From Hymenobacter sp. 5317J-9 (lineage in GTDB: Bacteria; Bacteroidota; Bacteroidia; Cytophagales; Hymenobacteraceae), in assembly GCF_022921075.1 (NCBI RefSeq), contig NZ_CP095050.1, positions 4,712,001 to 4,776,000 of the forward strand: a stretch of 64,000 nt of DNA, in the 5' to 3' direction. Numbering within the stretch: position 1 is the first letter of the stretch; each line of letters starts with the position of its first letter. Below, piece after piece: positions 18,292-27,188 of the stretch. A program made the translations under genes and the position numbers. Below the pieces are notes generated by a model, which saw only the letters and a program-made list of their open reading frames with translations, had not been told where the DNA came from and ran no database searches.

Positions 18292-19338
18292 ATGTCTAGT
18301 TCCATCCTCGCCCTGCAGGCGCTGCTCGCGCAGCCCAAGCAGGTTGTTATCACCACCCACCACAAGCCCGACGCCGACGCGCTGGGCTCGTCGCTGGCCT
18401 GGGCCGGTTACCTGAAGCAAAAGGGCCATCACGTGACCGTGGTCACGCCTTCCGACTACCCCGCTTTCCTCAACTGGATGGAAGGCAACGACGAAGTGGT
18501 GGTGTACGACAAGCGCCAGAACGACCGCCAGGTGCGCGACCTGGTGAGCCGCGCCGAAGTCATTTGCTGCCTCGATTTCAGCTGCCTGGGCCGCATCAAC
18601 GAGCTCGGCGAGTACGTGCGCCAGGCCAGCGGGGTGAAGGTGCTGGTGGACCACCACCAGGAGCCCGAAAGCTTCGCCGACATTGTTTTTTCGACGCCCA
18701 CGGCAGCGGCCACGGCCGAATTGATTTTCGAAATCATCCGCGACCTGGGCGACCAGGACCTCATCACCAAAGGCATCGGCGAGGCCCTCTACGCGGGCAT
18801 TATGACCGATACGGGTTCGTTTCGCCACCCCAGCACCTCGCGCAATGTGCACCTCATCATTGCCGAGCTGCTGAAGGTGAACGTGGACCTCTCCAAGGTA
18901 CACCGCCTCATTTACGACTCGCACTCCGAAATCCGCCTGCGCTTCCTGGGCTTCGTGCTGAAGGACAAGCTGGTGGTGAACCGCGAGTTCAACACGGCCT
19001 ACATCGCCATCACGCAGGACGAACTGCGAGAGTACCAGAGCAAAACCGGCGATACCGAAGGCCTGGTGAACTACGCGCTGAGCATCGAAGGCATCAAGTT
19101 CGCGGCCGTGTTCATTGACCGTGGCGTGGCCGTCAAAATTTCTTTCCGCTCGGTGGGCACCTTCTCGGTGAGCGACTTTTCGCGCCGCCATTTCGACGGC
19201 GGCGGGCACCACAACGCCGCCGGTGGCATCAGCTACGACACGCTGGATGCAACCGTGGAGCGCTTCCTCGGCATCCTGCCTGAGTACAAGGAACAATTAA
19301 CGGGTGTGCCCGCCGCCGTAGCGCCGCCGGTGGCGTAA
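18292..19338 (+). CDS. nrnA: DHH-family phosphoesterase, oligoribonuclease/pAp phosphatase type
   Basis: Predicted NrnA-like enzyme (348 aa) that degrades very short RNA and removes the 3' phosphate of pAp. The metal-binding DHH domain shows HHKPDADALGSS, LDFSC, LVDHHQEP and DTGSFRHPSTS. The DHHA1 substrate domain ends with FDGGGHHNAAGG. The start at ATG 18292 is preferred to an upstream TTG. DHH families overlap, so a c-di-AMP or pGpG phosphodiesterase role is possible, but the domain order fits NrnA. Confidence 0.85.
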   Translation: MSSSILALQALLAQPKQVVITTHHKPDADALGSSLAWAGYLKQKGHHVTVVTPSDYPAFLNWMEGNDEVVVYDKRQNDRQVRDLVSRAEVICCLDFSCLGRINELGEYVRQASGVKVLVDHHQEPESFADIVFSTPTAAATAELIFEIIRDLGDQDLITKGIGEALYAGIMTDTGSFRHPSTSRNVHLIIAELLKVNVDLSKVHRLIYDSHSEIRLRFLGFVLKDKLVVNREFNTAYIAITQDELREYQSKTGDTEGLVNYALSIEGIKFAAVFIDRGVAVKISFRSVGTFSVSDFSRRHFDGGGHHNAAGGISYDTLDATVERFLGILPEYKEQLTGVPAAVAPPVA

Positions 19339-19376
19339 CTTTGAACCGTTTCTGATTCTTCACTTCTTTTATTTTC

Positions 19377-20420
19377 ATGCGTTTTTCCTCCCGCTCCGCG
19401 CGGCAGCTGGCCCTGGCGGCCGGCCTGCTGGGCTTCGCTTCCCTCACCGCCTGCAACAAAGACGGCGGTGACTTTGCCAAGACCAAGTCCGGCATCGAAT
19501 ACAAGATTTTCAAAAAAGTGGGCAACAGCTACGAGCGCCGCGAAATCGGCGCCGAAGGCGACCCCACCTACAAGGACCGCATCGGCAAATTCCTGCTCGG
19601 CCACATGCGCTACACCACCGGCAAAGACTCGGTGCTGCAAAACACCCGCCGCGACGTGGGCATGCCCGTGCCCCTGCCCCTGCAGGAGCTGAAGCAGAAA
19701 GGCGCCCCCGACGAGGCCCTGAGCCTGCTCCAGCCCGGCGACAGCGGCGTATTCCGCTTCCAAGTTGATTCGCTGATTAAGCCCAAGTCGGGCCAGCCCG
19801 TGCCGCCGTTCTTGCGCCGCGGGGGCAACGTGGTGCTGATGTATGTGGCCACCACGGGCAAGCTCATCGACCAGGCCGAGGCCCAGGCCATGCAGCCCGA
19901 ACTGCAAAAGCGCGCCATGGCCGCTCAGATGAAGCAGCGCATGGCGTCGCCCGAGTTCAAGAAGCAGATGGAAGAGCAGAAAGCTGCTCAGGCCAAAGCC
20001 CTCGCCACGCCCGAAGCAGTGGCCCAGTTCAAGAAGGACGACGCCGTGCTACAGGACTACATCAAGAAAAACAACCTCACGATGCAGAAAACGGCCTCGG
20101 GCATCTACTACCAGGTGCTGAAGCCGGGCACGGGCGCCAAGCCCACCAACGGCCAGACCGTGAGCGTGAACTACAGCGGCACGCTGCTCAGCGGCAAGGA
20201 GTTCGACTCGTCGGCCAAAGCCGGCAAGCCGATTGACTTCCCCATCGGCCAGGGCGCCGTGATTCCGGGCTGGGACGAAGGCATTGCCCTGCTCAACAAG
20301 GGCAGCCGCGCCATTCTGCTTATTCCGTCGCCGCTGGCTTATGGCACGCGCGGCGCCGGCGCCGACATTCCCGCCAACTCGCCCCTCAAGTTTGAGGTGG
20401 AACTTGTTGACGTTCAATAA
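19377..20420 (+). CDS. FKBP-type peptidyl-prolyl isomerase lipoprotein (1 of 4)
   Basis: Exported prolyl isomerase (347 aa). A lipobox LTAC puts the lipidated Cys at residue 26. The N-terminal domain (about 30-190) is shared with the fourth protein of the cluster (SGIEYKIFKK, DSVLQNTRRD, QPVPPFLRRGGN). The C-terminal FKBP domain is at about 250-347 (KPGTGAKPTNGQTVSVNYSG, IPGWDEGIALLNKG, PLAYGTRGAGADIPANSPL). A perfect -7 match, TAACTTTG, sits at 19336-19343. The gene ends in its own terminator. Confidence 0.9.
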   Translation: MRFSSRSARQLALAAGLLGFASLTACNKDGGDFAKTKSGIEYKIFKKVGNSYERREIGAEGDPTYKDRIGKFLLGHMRYTTGKDSVLQNTRRDVGMPVPLPLQELKQKGAPDEALSLLQPGDSGVFRFQVDSLIKPKSGQPVPPFLRRGGNVVLMYVATTGKLIDQAEAQAMQPELQKRAMAAQMKQRMASPEFKKQMEEQKAAQAKALATPEAVAQFKKDDAVLQDYIKKNNLTMQKTASGIYYQVLKPGTGAKPTNGQTVSVNYSGTLLSGKEFDSSAKAGKPIDFPIGQGAVIPGWDEGIALLNKGSRAILLIPSPLAYGTRGAGADIPANSPLKFEVELVDVQ

Positions 20421-20442
20421 TCTTTACATTATCTGAGTTCCA

Positions 20443-20502
20443 ATTCCGGCCAACGGGCGACGCGGCACTGCTGCCCGGGCTCCGTTGGCCGGAATCTTTT
20501 TT
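20443..20502 (+). terminator. Terminator after the first FKBP gene
   Basis: ATTCCGGCCAACGG (20443-20456) pairs perfectly with CCGTTGGCCGGAAT (20482-20495), followed by CTTTTTT. It would reduce read-through into the next isomerase gene. Confidence 0.85.
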
Positions 20503-20513
20503 GCTTCCTCCCC

Positions 20514-21113
20514 ATGAAAAATTTTCTGCTCCGTTCGCGCTATTGGGTGCTGGCGGCCGGGCTGCTGCTGACGGCGCCGGCTTTCTGGTCGTGCAACTCC
20601 CAATCGTCGTTCCAAAAAAACCTGGCCGAACGCGAAAACACATTAAAAATCATCGACGAGGACACCATTCAGCGGTATCTGCAGCGCAACAACCTCACCA
20701 GCAAGGCCACCCGCACCAATTCGGGACTGTACCTGGTGAGCCTGGTGGACGGCAACGGCCCGGCCGTGACGACCGGCAAGCAGGTAACGCTCAAGTACGT
20801 GGGCCGCTTTCTGAGCAATGGCGCCTTCCCCGGCTCGACGGGCTATCCGGCTTCGCCGGGCAACTCCAACTACCCTGCCGGGGCCATTTTCGACAACTCG
20901 GCCGACAACCGCACGCCCTGCGGCTGCGTGGTGTTCACGGCCGGCGACCCGGCCATTCGCCCCGGCTTCAACGAAGGCATGCTGCTGATGCGCAAAGGCG
21001 ACCGCAAGCTGCTGCTGCTGCCCTCGCGCCTAGCGTATGGCCAGCTGGGCTCCGTCGGCATCCCGCCAGACTCGGCGCTGCTGTTTGACGTAGAGATTCT
21101 TGACGTTCAATAA
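20514..21113 (+). CDS. FKBP-type peptidyl-prolyl isomerase lipoprotein (2 of 4)
   Basis: A 199-residue lipoprotein. The signal ends in FWSC with Cys 27 as the lipid site. The FKBP domain covers about 65-199 with VTLKYVGRF, an insertion containing NRTPCGCVVFTAGD in place of the usual short loop, then IRPGFNEGMLLMRKG and SRLAYGQLGSVGIPPDSAL. The short-domain layout resembles GldI-type isomerases. It is eight bases from the next isomerase gene. Confidence 0.88.
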   Translation: MKNFLLRSRYWVLAAGLLLTAPAFWSCNSQSSFQKNLAERENTLKIIDEDTIQRYLQRNNLTSKATRTNSGLYLVSLVDGNGPAVTTGKQVTLKYVGRFLSNGAFPGSTGYPASPGNSNYPAGAIFDNSADNRTPCGCVVFTAGDPAIRPGFNEGMLLMRKGDRKLLLLPSRLAYGQLGSVGIPPDSALLFDVEILDVQ

Positions 21114-21120
21114 ACCCCTT

Positions 21121-21642
21121 ATGACGCATCGGGCAACACGCCGCTGGCAACTCTGTGCTGCGTTTGGGCTGACGCTGGCGTTGGCCACCGGCAGCGCCCG
21201 GGCGCAGGACGCTGGCGCCAAGCCCGCCGTGCCCACCACGCCCACCGCCCCCACAGCGGGCGCCGATACCACCAAGCTCGTGGAACAGCGCACGCCGAAA
21301 GGGGTGCGCTACGCGTTTCGGGAGCTTGGTACGGGCCCGCTGCCCAAGGCCGGCAGTCGCGTGGCTGTGCGCTATACCGGCTTTTTGCCCAACGGCCGCA
21401 TTTTCGACGCCACCGAGGCCTGGGGCGCACCGCTACGTTTCCGGGTGGGGCGGCTCGAAGTCATCGCGGGCTGGGACGAAGTTTTGCCGCTGCTGCCTGT
21501 GGGTTCCCGCGTGCGGGTATGGATTCCGGCCGCGCTGGCCTACGGCGCCAAGGGGGTGCGCCACCCCGACGACGATTCCCGCTACCTGATTCCGCCCGAC
21601 ACCGAGCTGGTGTTTGAACTGCAGGTGCTGAGCGTGCGCTGA
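21121..21642 (+). CDS. FKBP-type peptidyl-prolyl isomerase, exported (3 of 4)
   Basis: A 173-residue protein with a signal peptide ending around GSARAQ and no lipobox, so probably free in the periplasm. The FKBP domain includes VAVRYTGFLPNGRIFDATE, IAGWDEVLPLLPVGSRVRVW and PAALAYGAKG. The start at ATG 21121 removes seven residues of a TTG extension that overlaps the preceding gene. Likely co-transcribed with its upstream neighbour. Confidence 0.88.
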   Translation: MTHRATRRWQLCAAFGLTLALATGSARAQDAGAKPAVPTTPTAPTAGADTTKLVEQRTPKGVRYAFRELGTGPLPKAGSRVAVRYTGFLPNGRIFDATEAWGAPLRFRVGRLEVIAGWDEVLPLLPVGSRVRVWIPAALAYGAKGVRHPDDDSRYLIPPDTELVFELQVLSVR

Positions 21643-21686
21643 GCCTCGCACCAGTGTAGCCAACCACTTTCCGCTATTTATCGCTA

Positions 21687-22643
21687 ATGATGCGCCCTTT
21701 CCTGCTTCTTCTGGCCGTGGCCCTGCTCGTGATGGGCTCGCCGGCTATGGCCCAAACTTCCGGCCCCGAGTACGCCCGCCTGCCGTCAGGCACCGAATAT
21801 CGCCTGTTCCGCAAAGACGCGGCTGGCCGCTACCAACCCCGTGCCCTGGCACCTTCCGATGCGCCCTACGCCAGCCGTGCCGGCCAGGTGCTGACGGTGT
21901 TTATGGAATTCCGGACCGGCCGCGACTCGGTACTGATGAATTCGCGCCGCATGCAACCCACGCCGCAGCCCGTGCAGCTGCCCGAAAAGCCCGCCCGCGG
22001 CGGTATTGAGGAGGCCTTGGGCCTGCTGCTGCCCGGAGACAGCGCCGTGTTTCGCCTGCAGGCCGACACGGTGTTCGCCAACACGTTTCACCAGCCCGTG
22101 CCGCCGTTTCTGCGCAAGAGCGGCAATACGCTCGTGGTGTTGGCCAGCGCCCGCGAACTGCTGACCGTGCCCGAAATGATGGCCCGCCAGGAAAAGCTGC
22201 AGGCCGACATGATGAAGCAGGAACAAGCCCGCTCAGCCGGCCAAATGGCCAAAGACGTGGCCCAGATTCAGGCCTACCTCAAAAAAAACCACGCCACCGC
22301 CAAGAAAACGGCCGGCGGCACCTACTACATCATCAAGAAGCTGGGCACGGGCCTACCGCCCAAAAAGGGCCAAACGGTGCGCGTGCTGTACCGCGGCACG
22401 GTGCTGGCCACCGGTCAGGAATTTGATTCGTCGGCCAAGCACGGCAACGAGCCCATTGCCTTCGCGCTGGGCCAGGGCCAGGTCATTCCGGGCTGGGACC
22501 AGGGCATTGCCATGCTCACCAAGGGCAGCAAAGCGGTGCTGCTCATCCCCTCACCGCTGGCTTACGGCTCGCGCGGGGCCGGCGCCGACATCCCGGCCAA
22601 CGCCGTGCTGCGCTTTGAAGTAGAGCTGGTCGACTTTCAGTAA
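21687..22643 (+). CDS. FKBP-type peptidyl-prolyl isomerase, exported (4 of 4)
   Basis: A 318-residue protein with a signal peptide ending PAMAQ. The domain order matches the first protein of the cluster: an N-terminal module (SGTEYRLFRKD, DSVLMNSRRMQPTPQPVQLP, HQPVPPFLRKSGN) and a C-terminal FKBP domain (LGTGLPPKKGQTVRVLYRG, IPGWDQGIAMLTKG, PLAYGSRGAGADIPANAVL). The two are clearly duplicates of one two-domain ancestor. It ends 17 bases from recO, transcribed towards it. Confidence 0.9.
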   Translation: MMRPFLLLLAVALLVMGSPAMAQTSGPEYARLPSGTEYRLFRKDAAGRYQPRALAPSDAPYASRAGQVLTVFMEFRTGRDSVLMNSRRMQPTPQPVQLPEKPARGGIEEALGLLLPGDSAVFRLQADTVFANTFHQPVPPFLRKSGNTLVVLASARELLTVPEMMARQEKLQADMMKQEQARSAGQMAKDVAQIQAYLKKNHATAKKTAGGTYYIIKKLGTGLPPKKGQTVRVLYRGTVLATGQEFDSSAKHGNEPIAFALGQGQVIPGWDQGIAMLTKGSKAVLLIPSPLAYGSRGAGADIPANAVLRFEVELVDFQ

Positions 22644-22660
22644 GGCAGCTGGCAGCGGCG

Positions 22661-23380
22661 CTAGTTGAGCACCTGCGACAGAATATCGAGCGAGCGAATT
22701 TCGCCCAGTTGCTCCACGTGCAGTTGATAGTAGCGGATGACAACGTTGAGCAGCTCGTGCCGAATGCGACCGTTGGGGATGGTGCTCGTGGCGGGGTCGC
22801 GCAGCAGCTCGTCGAAATAGCGGTCGAACTCGTGCAGGCGCAGCGTGGCCGGGCCGATGGCGCCGTTGCTGGTGGGCGCGTGGCCGGCCATCAGTACCTG
22901 GTCGGTGAGCTCCGAGCCGGAATCGATGCCGAAGCCTAAGTAGGCGGCCAGTTCCAGCAAAAAGACCAGGGCAAAGTTTTCGGCGCCGGTGGTCTGGCGG
23001 TCGAAGGCCAGAATGGAATCGTGCATGAACTGAAAGAGCGGCTCGTTCTGCTCTTCTTCGCGCACGGCCCGGCTCACCACTTCCGACAGAAACAGCACCA
23101 CGCTGCTTTTCTGCACCTCGTAAGGCAGGGTCTGGAAAGGCTCGGCGCACCGAAACTCTGCCAGGCGGGTGAGGCCGCCGCTGCCCTTGGCCACGTAGGC
23201 CACCAGCTCAAGCAGCGTGAAGGGCTGAAACAGCGCGATGCGGCCCGGTGGCTTGGCCTTGCGCACGCTGTTCACCACGTAGCTCTGCACGCCCAGCCGC
23301 TCGGTGTAGATGCGGGCAATGATGCTGGTTTCGCGGTATTTGAGGTAGCTGAGGACGATGCCTCGGGTCTTTATCAGCAT
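22661..23380 (-). CDS. recO: DNA repair protein RecO
   Basis: Recombination mediator (239 aa) that loads RecA with RecR. It has the N-terminal OB-fold (TRGIVLSYLKYRETSIIARIYT, SYVVNSVRKAK) and the helical C-terminal domain. Length is usual. The gene lies downstream of porZ on the minus strand with a 77-base gap. Confidence 0.93.
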   Translation of the reverse strand: MLIKTRGIVLSYLKYRETSIIARIYTERLGVQSYVVNSVRKAKPPGRIALFQPFTLLELVAYVAKGSGGLTRLAEFRCAEPFQTLPYEVQKSSVVLFLSEVVSRAVREEEQNEPLFQFMHDSILAFDRQTTGAENFALVFLLELAAYLGFGIDSGSELTDQVLMAGHAPTSNGAIGPATLRLHEFDRYFDELLRDPATSTIPNGRIRHELLNVVIRYYQLHVEQLGEIRSLDILSQVLN

Positions 23381-23457
23381 TGGTTCGGAAGAGCAATGAC
23401 GGGGAAAGAAAGCGCGGAATCTGACGTCGCATTTCCGCGTTCTTCATTCCCGATTCT

Positions 23458-25854
23458 TCATTTGCTTAGTACGGCCACTTTGCTCACGCAGCCATTTTTG
23501 CCGTCGGCATCGGTCGACAGGACCAGGTAAACACCGGAGCGCACGCGCTGGCCTTCGGGGTTGGTCAGGTTCCAGGTTACGGTGCCGCCGGCGGCCTTGG
23601 TGGCGTACACCAGGTGGCCCGCCACGTCGGTAATCTTCACCACGGCGTTGTTGGCCAGGCCCGAGATGCCCAGCGTGCCCGCAAAGTCGGGCCGCACCGG
23701 ATTGGGAAATACCGCGGAGCATTTCACGTCGCCTTCCGTGACAGTGGCCGTGCCGCGAAACGACACCACGCCGCCGTCGGTCGCTACCCACACCTCGCCG
23801 GTCTTGTCGTTCACCTTCACGTCGATGATGCGGTCGGAAGGCAGCGGGCTGTTGGCCGTGGTGAAGTGCAGCAGTGCCTCGTCGGCGTCGGGGCTGAAGA
23901 GCCAGAGGCCCCGGTCGGTGCCAAACCACTTGCGGTCGGCCCCGTCCACGGCCAGGGCCCGCACGGCCTCGCTGTAGAGGGCATTGTAGCCATTGCCTTC
24001 GCCCCGCGTCACCAAGGGCTGGGTAAAGCCGTTGGTGGTGGCAAACGGCCCCTCGGGCTCGCGGAAATACGCCACTCCTTTGATGGTGGCCGCCCAGATG
24101 TAGCCGCGCCGGTCTTTGGCCAACTCGTAAATCTGGTTGTCGGGCAAGCCCGAGGACGTGTTGAACAGCCGCGGCGGATTTGGCGACGTCGGGTTTGGGT
24201 CGACGGCGTAGAGGCCAATGGCAGGGCCGCCCACGCTGCTGGCGTCGGTTTTGCGCGACACCGACACCCACGCATACCCGTTGTCGTCCAACGCAATGCG
24301 TTCAAGCGCGTCGAAGCCAAACGTGTAGGGAATGACCTGCCAGGTCGTGGTAGCTGGGTCGAAAATGGAGAGGCCTGAGCGCCCGTTGTTCTCCAAGTGT
24401 CGGTTCACTACCCACACCTTGCCCTCGGACGTAGCCGCCACGTCGGTGATTTCTACGCGGTTAGGGTTGCTGAAAAAGGTACCCAGCAAAGGACTACCGG
24501 CGGGCGAGTTCTCGCCGAAGCGACGAAAATCGCCGGGTCCCCTCCATTCCAGCAGGCCGCCGCCGTAGGTGGCCACGTAAAGGGTGCCGTCGGGGGTGCG
24601 GGTGCCGCGCACCGGGCTGGTGGGGTTGGGAAAGGCGGTCAGGCTTGGAAAGGCTTTCGCCGTAAAATTGGTCCATTGACCGCCGGCATATTCGTAAAAG
24701 CCATTGCGCCCCCCGTTAGGTTGGTAACGCTCCGAATAGCCCCCCGTAAACACATTGACTTTATTGGAGCGCGCATCGGCCAGCAGGCCGAACGACGTGC
24801 TGGTTTCGGGACCGTTTGCCACGAAAAATTCCGACGTTTTGCCCGCCCCAGGGGCCACCCGTTGCAGGCCCAGGTTATAGTTGGCCACGTAATAGTTGCC
24901 GTCGCGCGACCGAACTGCGTCCTGGATAAACGAAGAACCGGCGGCTGGCGGCACCACTGTGGTCACGGCTCCGCTGCGGTCGAGCCGGCGCACGCCGGTC
25001 TGGTCGTCCACGATGAGCAGGCCCCCGCTGCTGCCACGCAGGCTGCGGTATTGCCCGGCGCCGGTGCCCGGCACGGGCTGCCACGTAGCTGCGGCCGGAG
25101 TCGCCGCCGGCACGTACTTATATACCGAATTGCCGCTGCCTTCCACGGCGGCGTACACTTGGCCGGCATCGGCGGCGACGAAACGGTAGACGCGCTGCGT
25201 GGCCGTGCCCGGCGGCACCGGCTGATACAGCGTCCAGTTGCGGTAGTCGAGCAGGTTTTGCGACAGCGAGCCGCGCAACAGGCCTACCGACGTGGCGGCG
25301 TACAGCGCCCCACCGGCCACGGCCGCATCGTACACGTTCACCACCGTTCCGCCGGGCCCGATGTTGGAATAGGTGTCGCTTATTTCCAGCTTAGTCAGGT
25401 CAATGGCCAGGAGGCCAAAACTGGTGCTCACGTAAGCTTTGCCCGCACCAACCGACACTTGGTTGATGTCCTTGGTGCCCTGAATGGATTTGCGCAGCAC
25501 GTCGCTGATGTTGCGCACGCGGCCGTTGGCCTGCAGGATATCGATGTTGGCGTCGCGGTAGGCCAGCACCGTTTGCTTCGTCACCGAGTCGTAGGCCAGC
25601 GCGGCCACGTTCACGCCGTTCAGGCCGTCGCGCTGCGAGAGCACCTGCGAAGTGTTCAGCTTCTTATCGAAAAAATAAAAGGCATTCTCGGTAGCCACGT
25701 ACACCCGGTCGCCGGCATCGGCCAGGCGCAGGGGACGGCTGGAGGGCAAATGCAGCTGCCAGTCGCCGTAGCCAACGGTTTGGGCCCGGGTGGGACCGGC
25801 GGCCAGCCACAGCAGCCCAGTCAGGCTCAGCAAACAACGGAAAAAGTGGGTCAT
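23458..25854 (-). CDS. porZ: Type IX secretion system protein PorZ
   Basis: Exported component (798 aa) of the T9SS attachment complex (PorU, PorV, PorQ, PorZ) at the cell surface. A signal peptide (MTHFFRCLLSLTGLLWLAAG...RAQ) is followed by beta-propeller repeats: RVYVATENAFYFFDKKLN, SQRDGLNGVNVAALAYD, YRDANIDILQANGRVRNISD, STSFGLLAIDLTKLEISDTY. The end (about 715-798) is a T9SS-type C-terminal domain with FPNP and RSGVYLVL. The start at 25854 is fixed by the signal peptide; a longer frame reaching 26229 overlaps tdk and is rejected. Confidence 0.9.
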   Translation of the reverse strand: MTHFFRCLLSLTGLLWLAAGPTRAQTVGYGDWQLHLPSSRPLRLADAGDRVYVATENAFYFFDKKLNTSQVLSQRDGLNGVNVAALAYDSVTKQTVLAYRDANIDILQANGRVRNISDVLRKSIQGTKDINQVSVGAGKAYVSTSFGLLAIDLTKLEISDTYSNIGPGGTVVNVYDAAVAGGALYAATSVGLLRGSLSQNLLDYRNWTLYQPVPPGTATQRVYRFVAADAGQVYAAVEGSGNSVYKYVPAATPAAATWQPVPGTGAGQYRSLRGSSGGLLIVDDQTGVRRLDRSGAVTTVVPPAAGSSFIQDAVRSRDGNYYVANYNLGLQRVAPGAGKTSEFFVANGPETSTSFGLLADARSNKVNVFTGGYSERYQPNGGRNGFYEYAGGQWTNFTAKAFPSLTAFPNPTSPVRGTRTPDGTLYVATYGGGLLEWRGPGDFRRFGENSPAGSPLLGTFFSNPNRVEITDVAATSEGKVWVVNRHLENNGRSGLSIFDPATTTWQVIPYTFGFDALERIALDDNGYAWVSVSRKTDASSVGGPAIGLYAVDPNPTSPNPPRLFNTSSGLPDNQIYELAKDRRGYIWAATIKGVAYFREPEGPFATTNGFTQPLVTRGEGNGYNALYSEAVRALAVDGADRKWFGTDRGLWLFSPDADEALLHFTTANSPLPSDRIIDVKVNDKTGEVWVATDGGVVSFRGTATVTEGDVKCSAVFPNPVRPDFAGTLGISGLANNAVVKITDVAGHLVYATKAAGGTVTWNLTNPEGQRVRSGVYLVLSTDADGKNGCVSKVAVLSK

Positions 25855-25925
25855 ACGCTCAACAAAGCTCAAATGAAGAAGTAGCGGGCCGCACGGCCGA
25901 CTTTGCCAACGCTGCGCTGCGCCGT

Positions 25926-26552
25926 TTAGTGCGCGGCCGAGGTGCCCACCTCCTGCGCCGGCCGCTCGGCCTGCATGCCGCCCAAGAAGCAGGGCCGGCA
26001 GCGGGCTTCGTACGAATCGGTTTCGCCCAACAGCACTTGGTCTTCGCTGGCCGCAATGCGGTACGAGTACGAGGCAATTTCGCCGCAGCACACGCACACG
26101 GCGTGCACCTTGGTCACGTATTCGGCCGTGGCCAGCAGGGCCGGCATGGGCCCGAAAGGCCGGCCGCGGTAGTCCATATCGAGCCCGGCCACGATGACGC
26201 GGGTGCCGTTGTTGGCCAGCTGCTCGCACACGTCCACCAGCGACTCGTCAAAGAACTGCGCCTCGTCGATGCCCACCACGTCGGAGCCGGCGGCCAGCAG
26301 CAGAATTTCCGACGGCACGGCCACCGGCGTGGAGCGAATGCGGGCGGCGTTGTGACTCACCACGTCTTCGGCGTGGTAGCGGGTGTCGACAGCCGGCTTG
26401 AAGATTTCGACCTGCTGCCGCGCGATGCGGGCACGGGTGAGGCGGCGAATGAGCTCTTCGGTCTTGCCCGAGAACATGGAGCCGCACACCACTTCTATCC
26501 AGCCCCGGCGCGGGGCGTTGTGGCGGTTGCCAACGCGGGGTTCAATAAACAC
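25926..26552 (-). CDS. tdk: Thymidine kinase
   Basis: Type II thymidine kinase (208 aa from this start) of the pyrimidine salvage pathway. Walker A is GSMFSGKTEE, Walker B is VVGIDEAQFFD, and the structural zinc site is CVCC...CRPC. The start is a GTG at 26552, giving the N-terminus MFIEPRVGNRH expected of Bacteroidota enzymes; another GTG at 26588 would add twelve hydrophobic residues. Both choices lack an RBS. Confidence 0.92.
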   Translation of the reverse strand: MFIEPRVGNRHNAPRRGWIEVVCGSMFSGKTEELIRRLTRARIARQQVEIFKPAVDTRYHAEDVVSHNAARIRSTPVAVPSEILLLAAGSDVVGIDEAQFFDESLVDVCEQLANNGTRVIVAGLDMDYRGRPFGPMPALLATAEYVTKVHAVCVCCGEIASYSYRIAASEDQVLLGETDSYEARCRPCFLGGMQAERPAQEVGTSAAH

Positions 26553-26819
26553 AAGCGAGAAAAACAGGTGAGCAAACAGGACGAGCACGCCCTAACGGAA
26601 GCTCTAAAGTACGCCCGGCGACGGCTTGGCTCAAGCCCCAAACCTTTTCTTTTGGGGCCAGTCGCACGCACTCAGGCGCTTGGAGCCGGTGTATTTTTTT
26701 GCACTCCCGGCAGCACCCAAACGAGCTGCCCGGCCACCTGCCCCGGTGTGCGCCCGGCTTCCGGCTAGGGCTGCTTGCGCTGTAGCCCCCAATGCTAAGT
26801 GCACGGTTTGATGTGCCGG

Positions 26820-27152
26820 CTATCGCCTATTGGGCAGATACTGCACATGGGGCAACTTTGTGGCCTCAGGCACGCGGCCCGTGGCGTCGCCGGCTGGCAG
26901 CCGGGTTTGGCAGGTCAGCCGCTCGTTGGGCTGCAGGCGGCCGGCGGCCCGATAGCGCAGTTCGGCGTCGGTGGGCGGGCTCAGGTTTTCGAGGCCGGTG
27001 CGCACCTGCACGCGGCAGGTGGTGCAGCGGCCTTTGGCCCCGCAGGCGTGCATCCAGTCGTGGCCGGCGGCCTGGAGCGCGGCCAGCAAGGTGGCGCCCG
27101 ATGGCACTTCCACGGGCCCACCGGGCAAGTTCTCAATCGTCAGGAGGGGCAT
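26820..27152 (-). CDS. [2Fe-2S] ferredoxin
   Basis: A 110-residue plant-type ferredoxin with ligands in HACGAKGRCTTC and a fourth Cys in ERLTCQT, spaced as in the fer2 family. It begins with an ATG 36 bases away from the divergent unknown gene at 27189. It carries electrons for some cytosolic redox partner that cannot be named from this context. The 267 bases between it and tdk hold only a small hairpin (CCCCAAA/TTTTGGGG near 26635). Confidence 0.88.
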   Translation of the reverse strand: MPLLTIENLPGGPVEVPSGATLLAALQAAGHDWMHACGAKGRCTTCRVQVRTGLENLSPPTDAELRYRAAGRLQPNERLTCQTRLPAGDATGRVPEATKLPHVQYLPNRR

Positions 27153-27188
27153 TTGTGCCTAACTTCGGCCACCGAAACCGGCCTACTT

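Noticed and set aside
25855..26229. N-terminal extension of porZ to 26229
   Set aside because: It overlaps tdk out of frame and would place the signal peptide internally.
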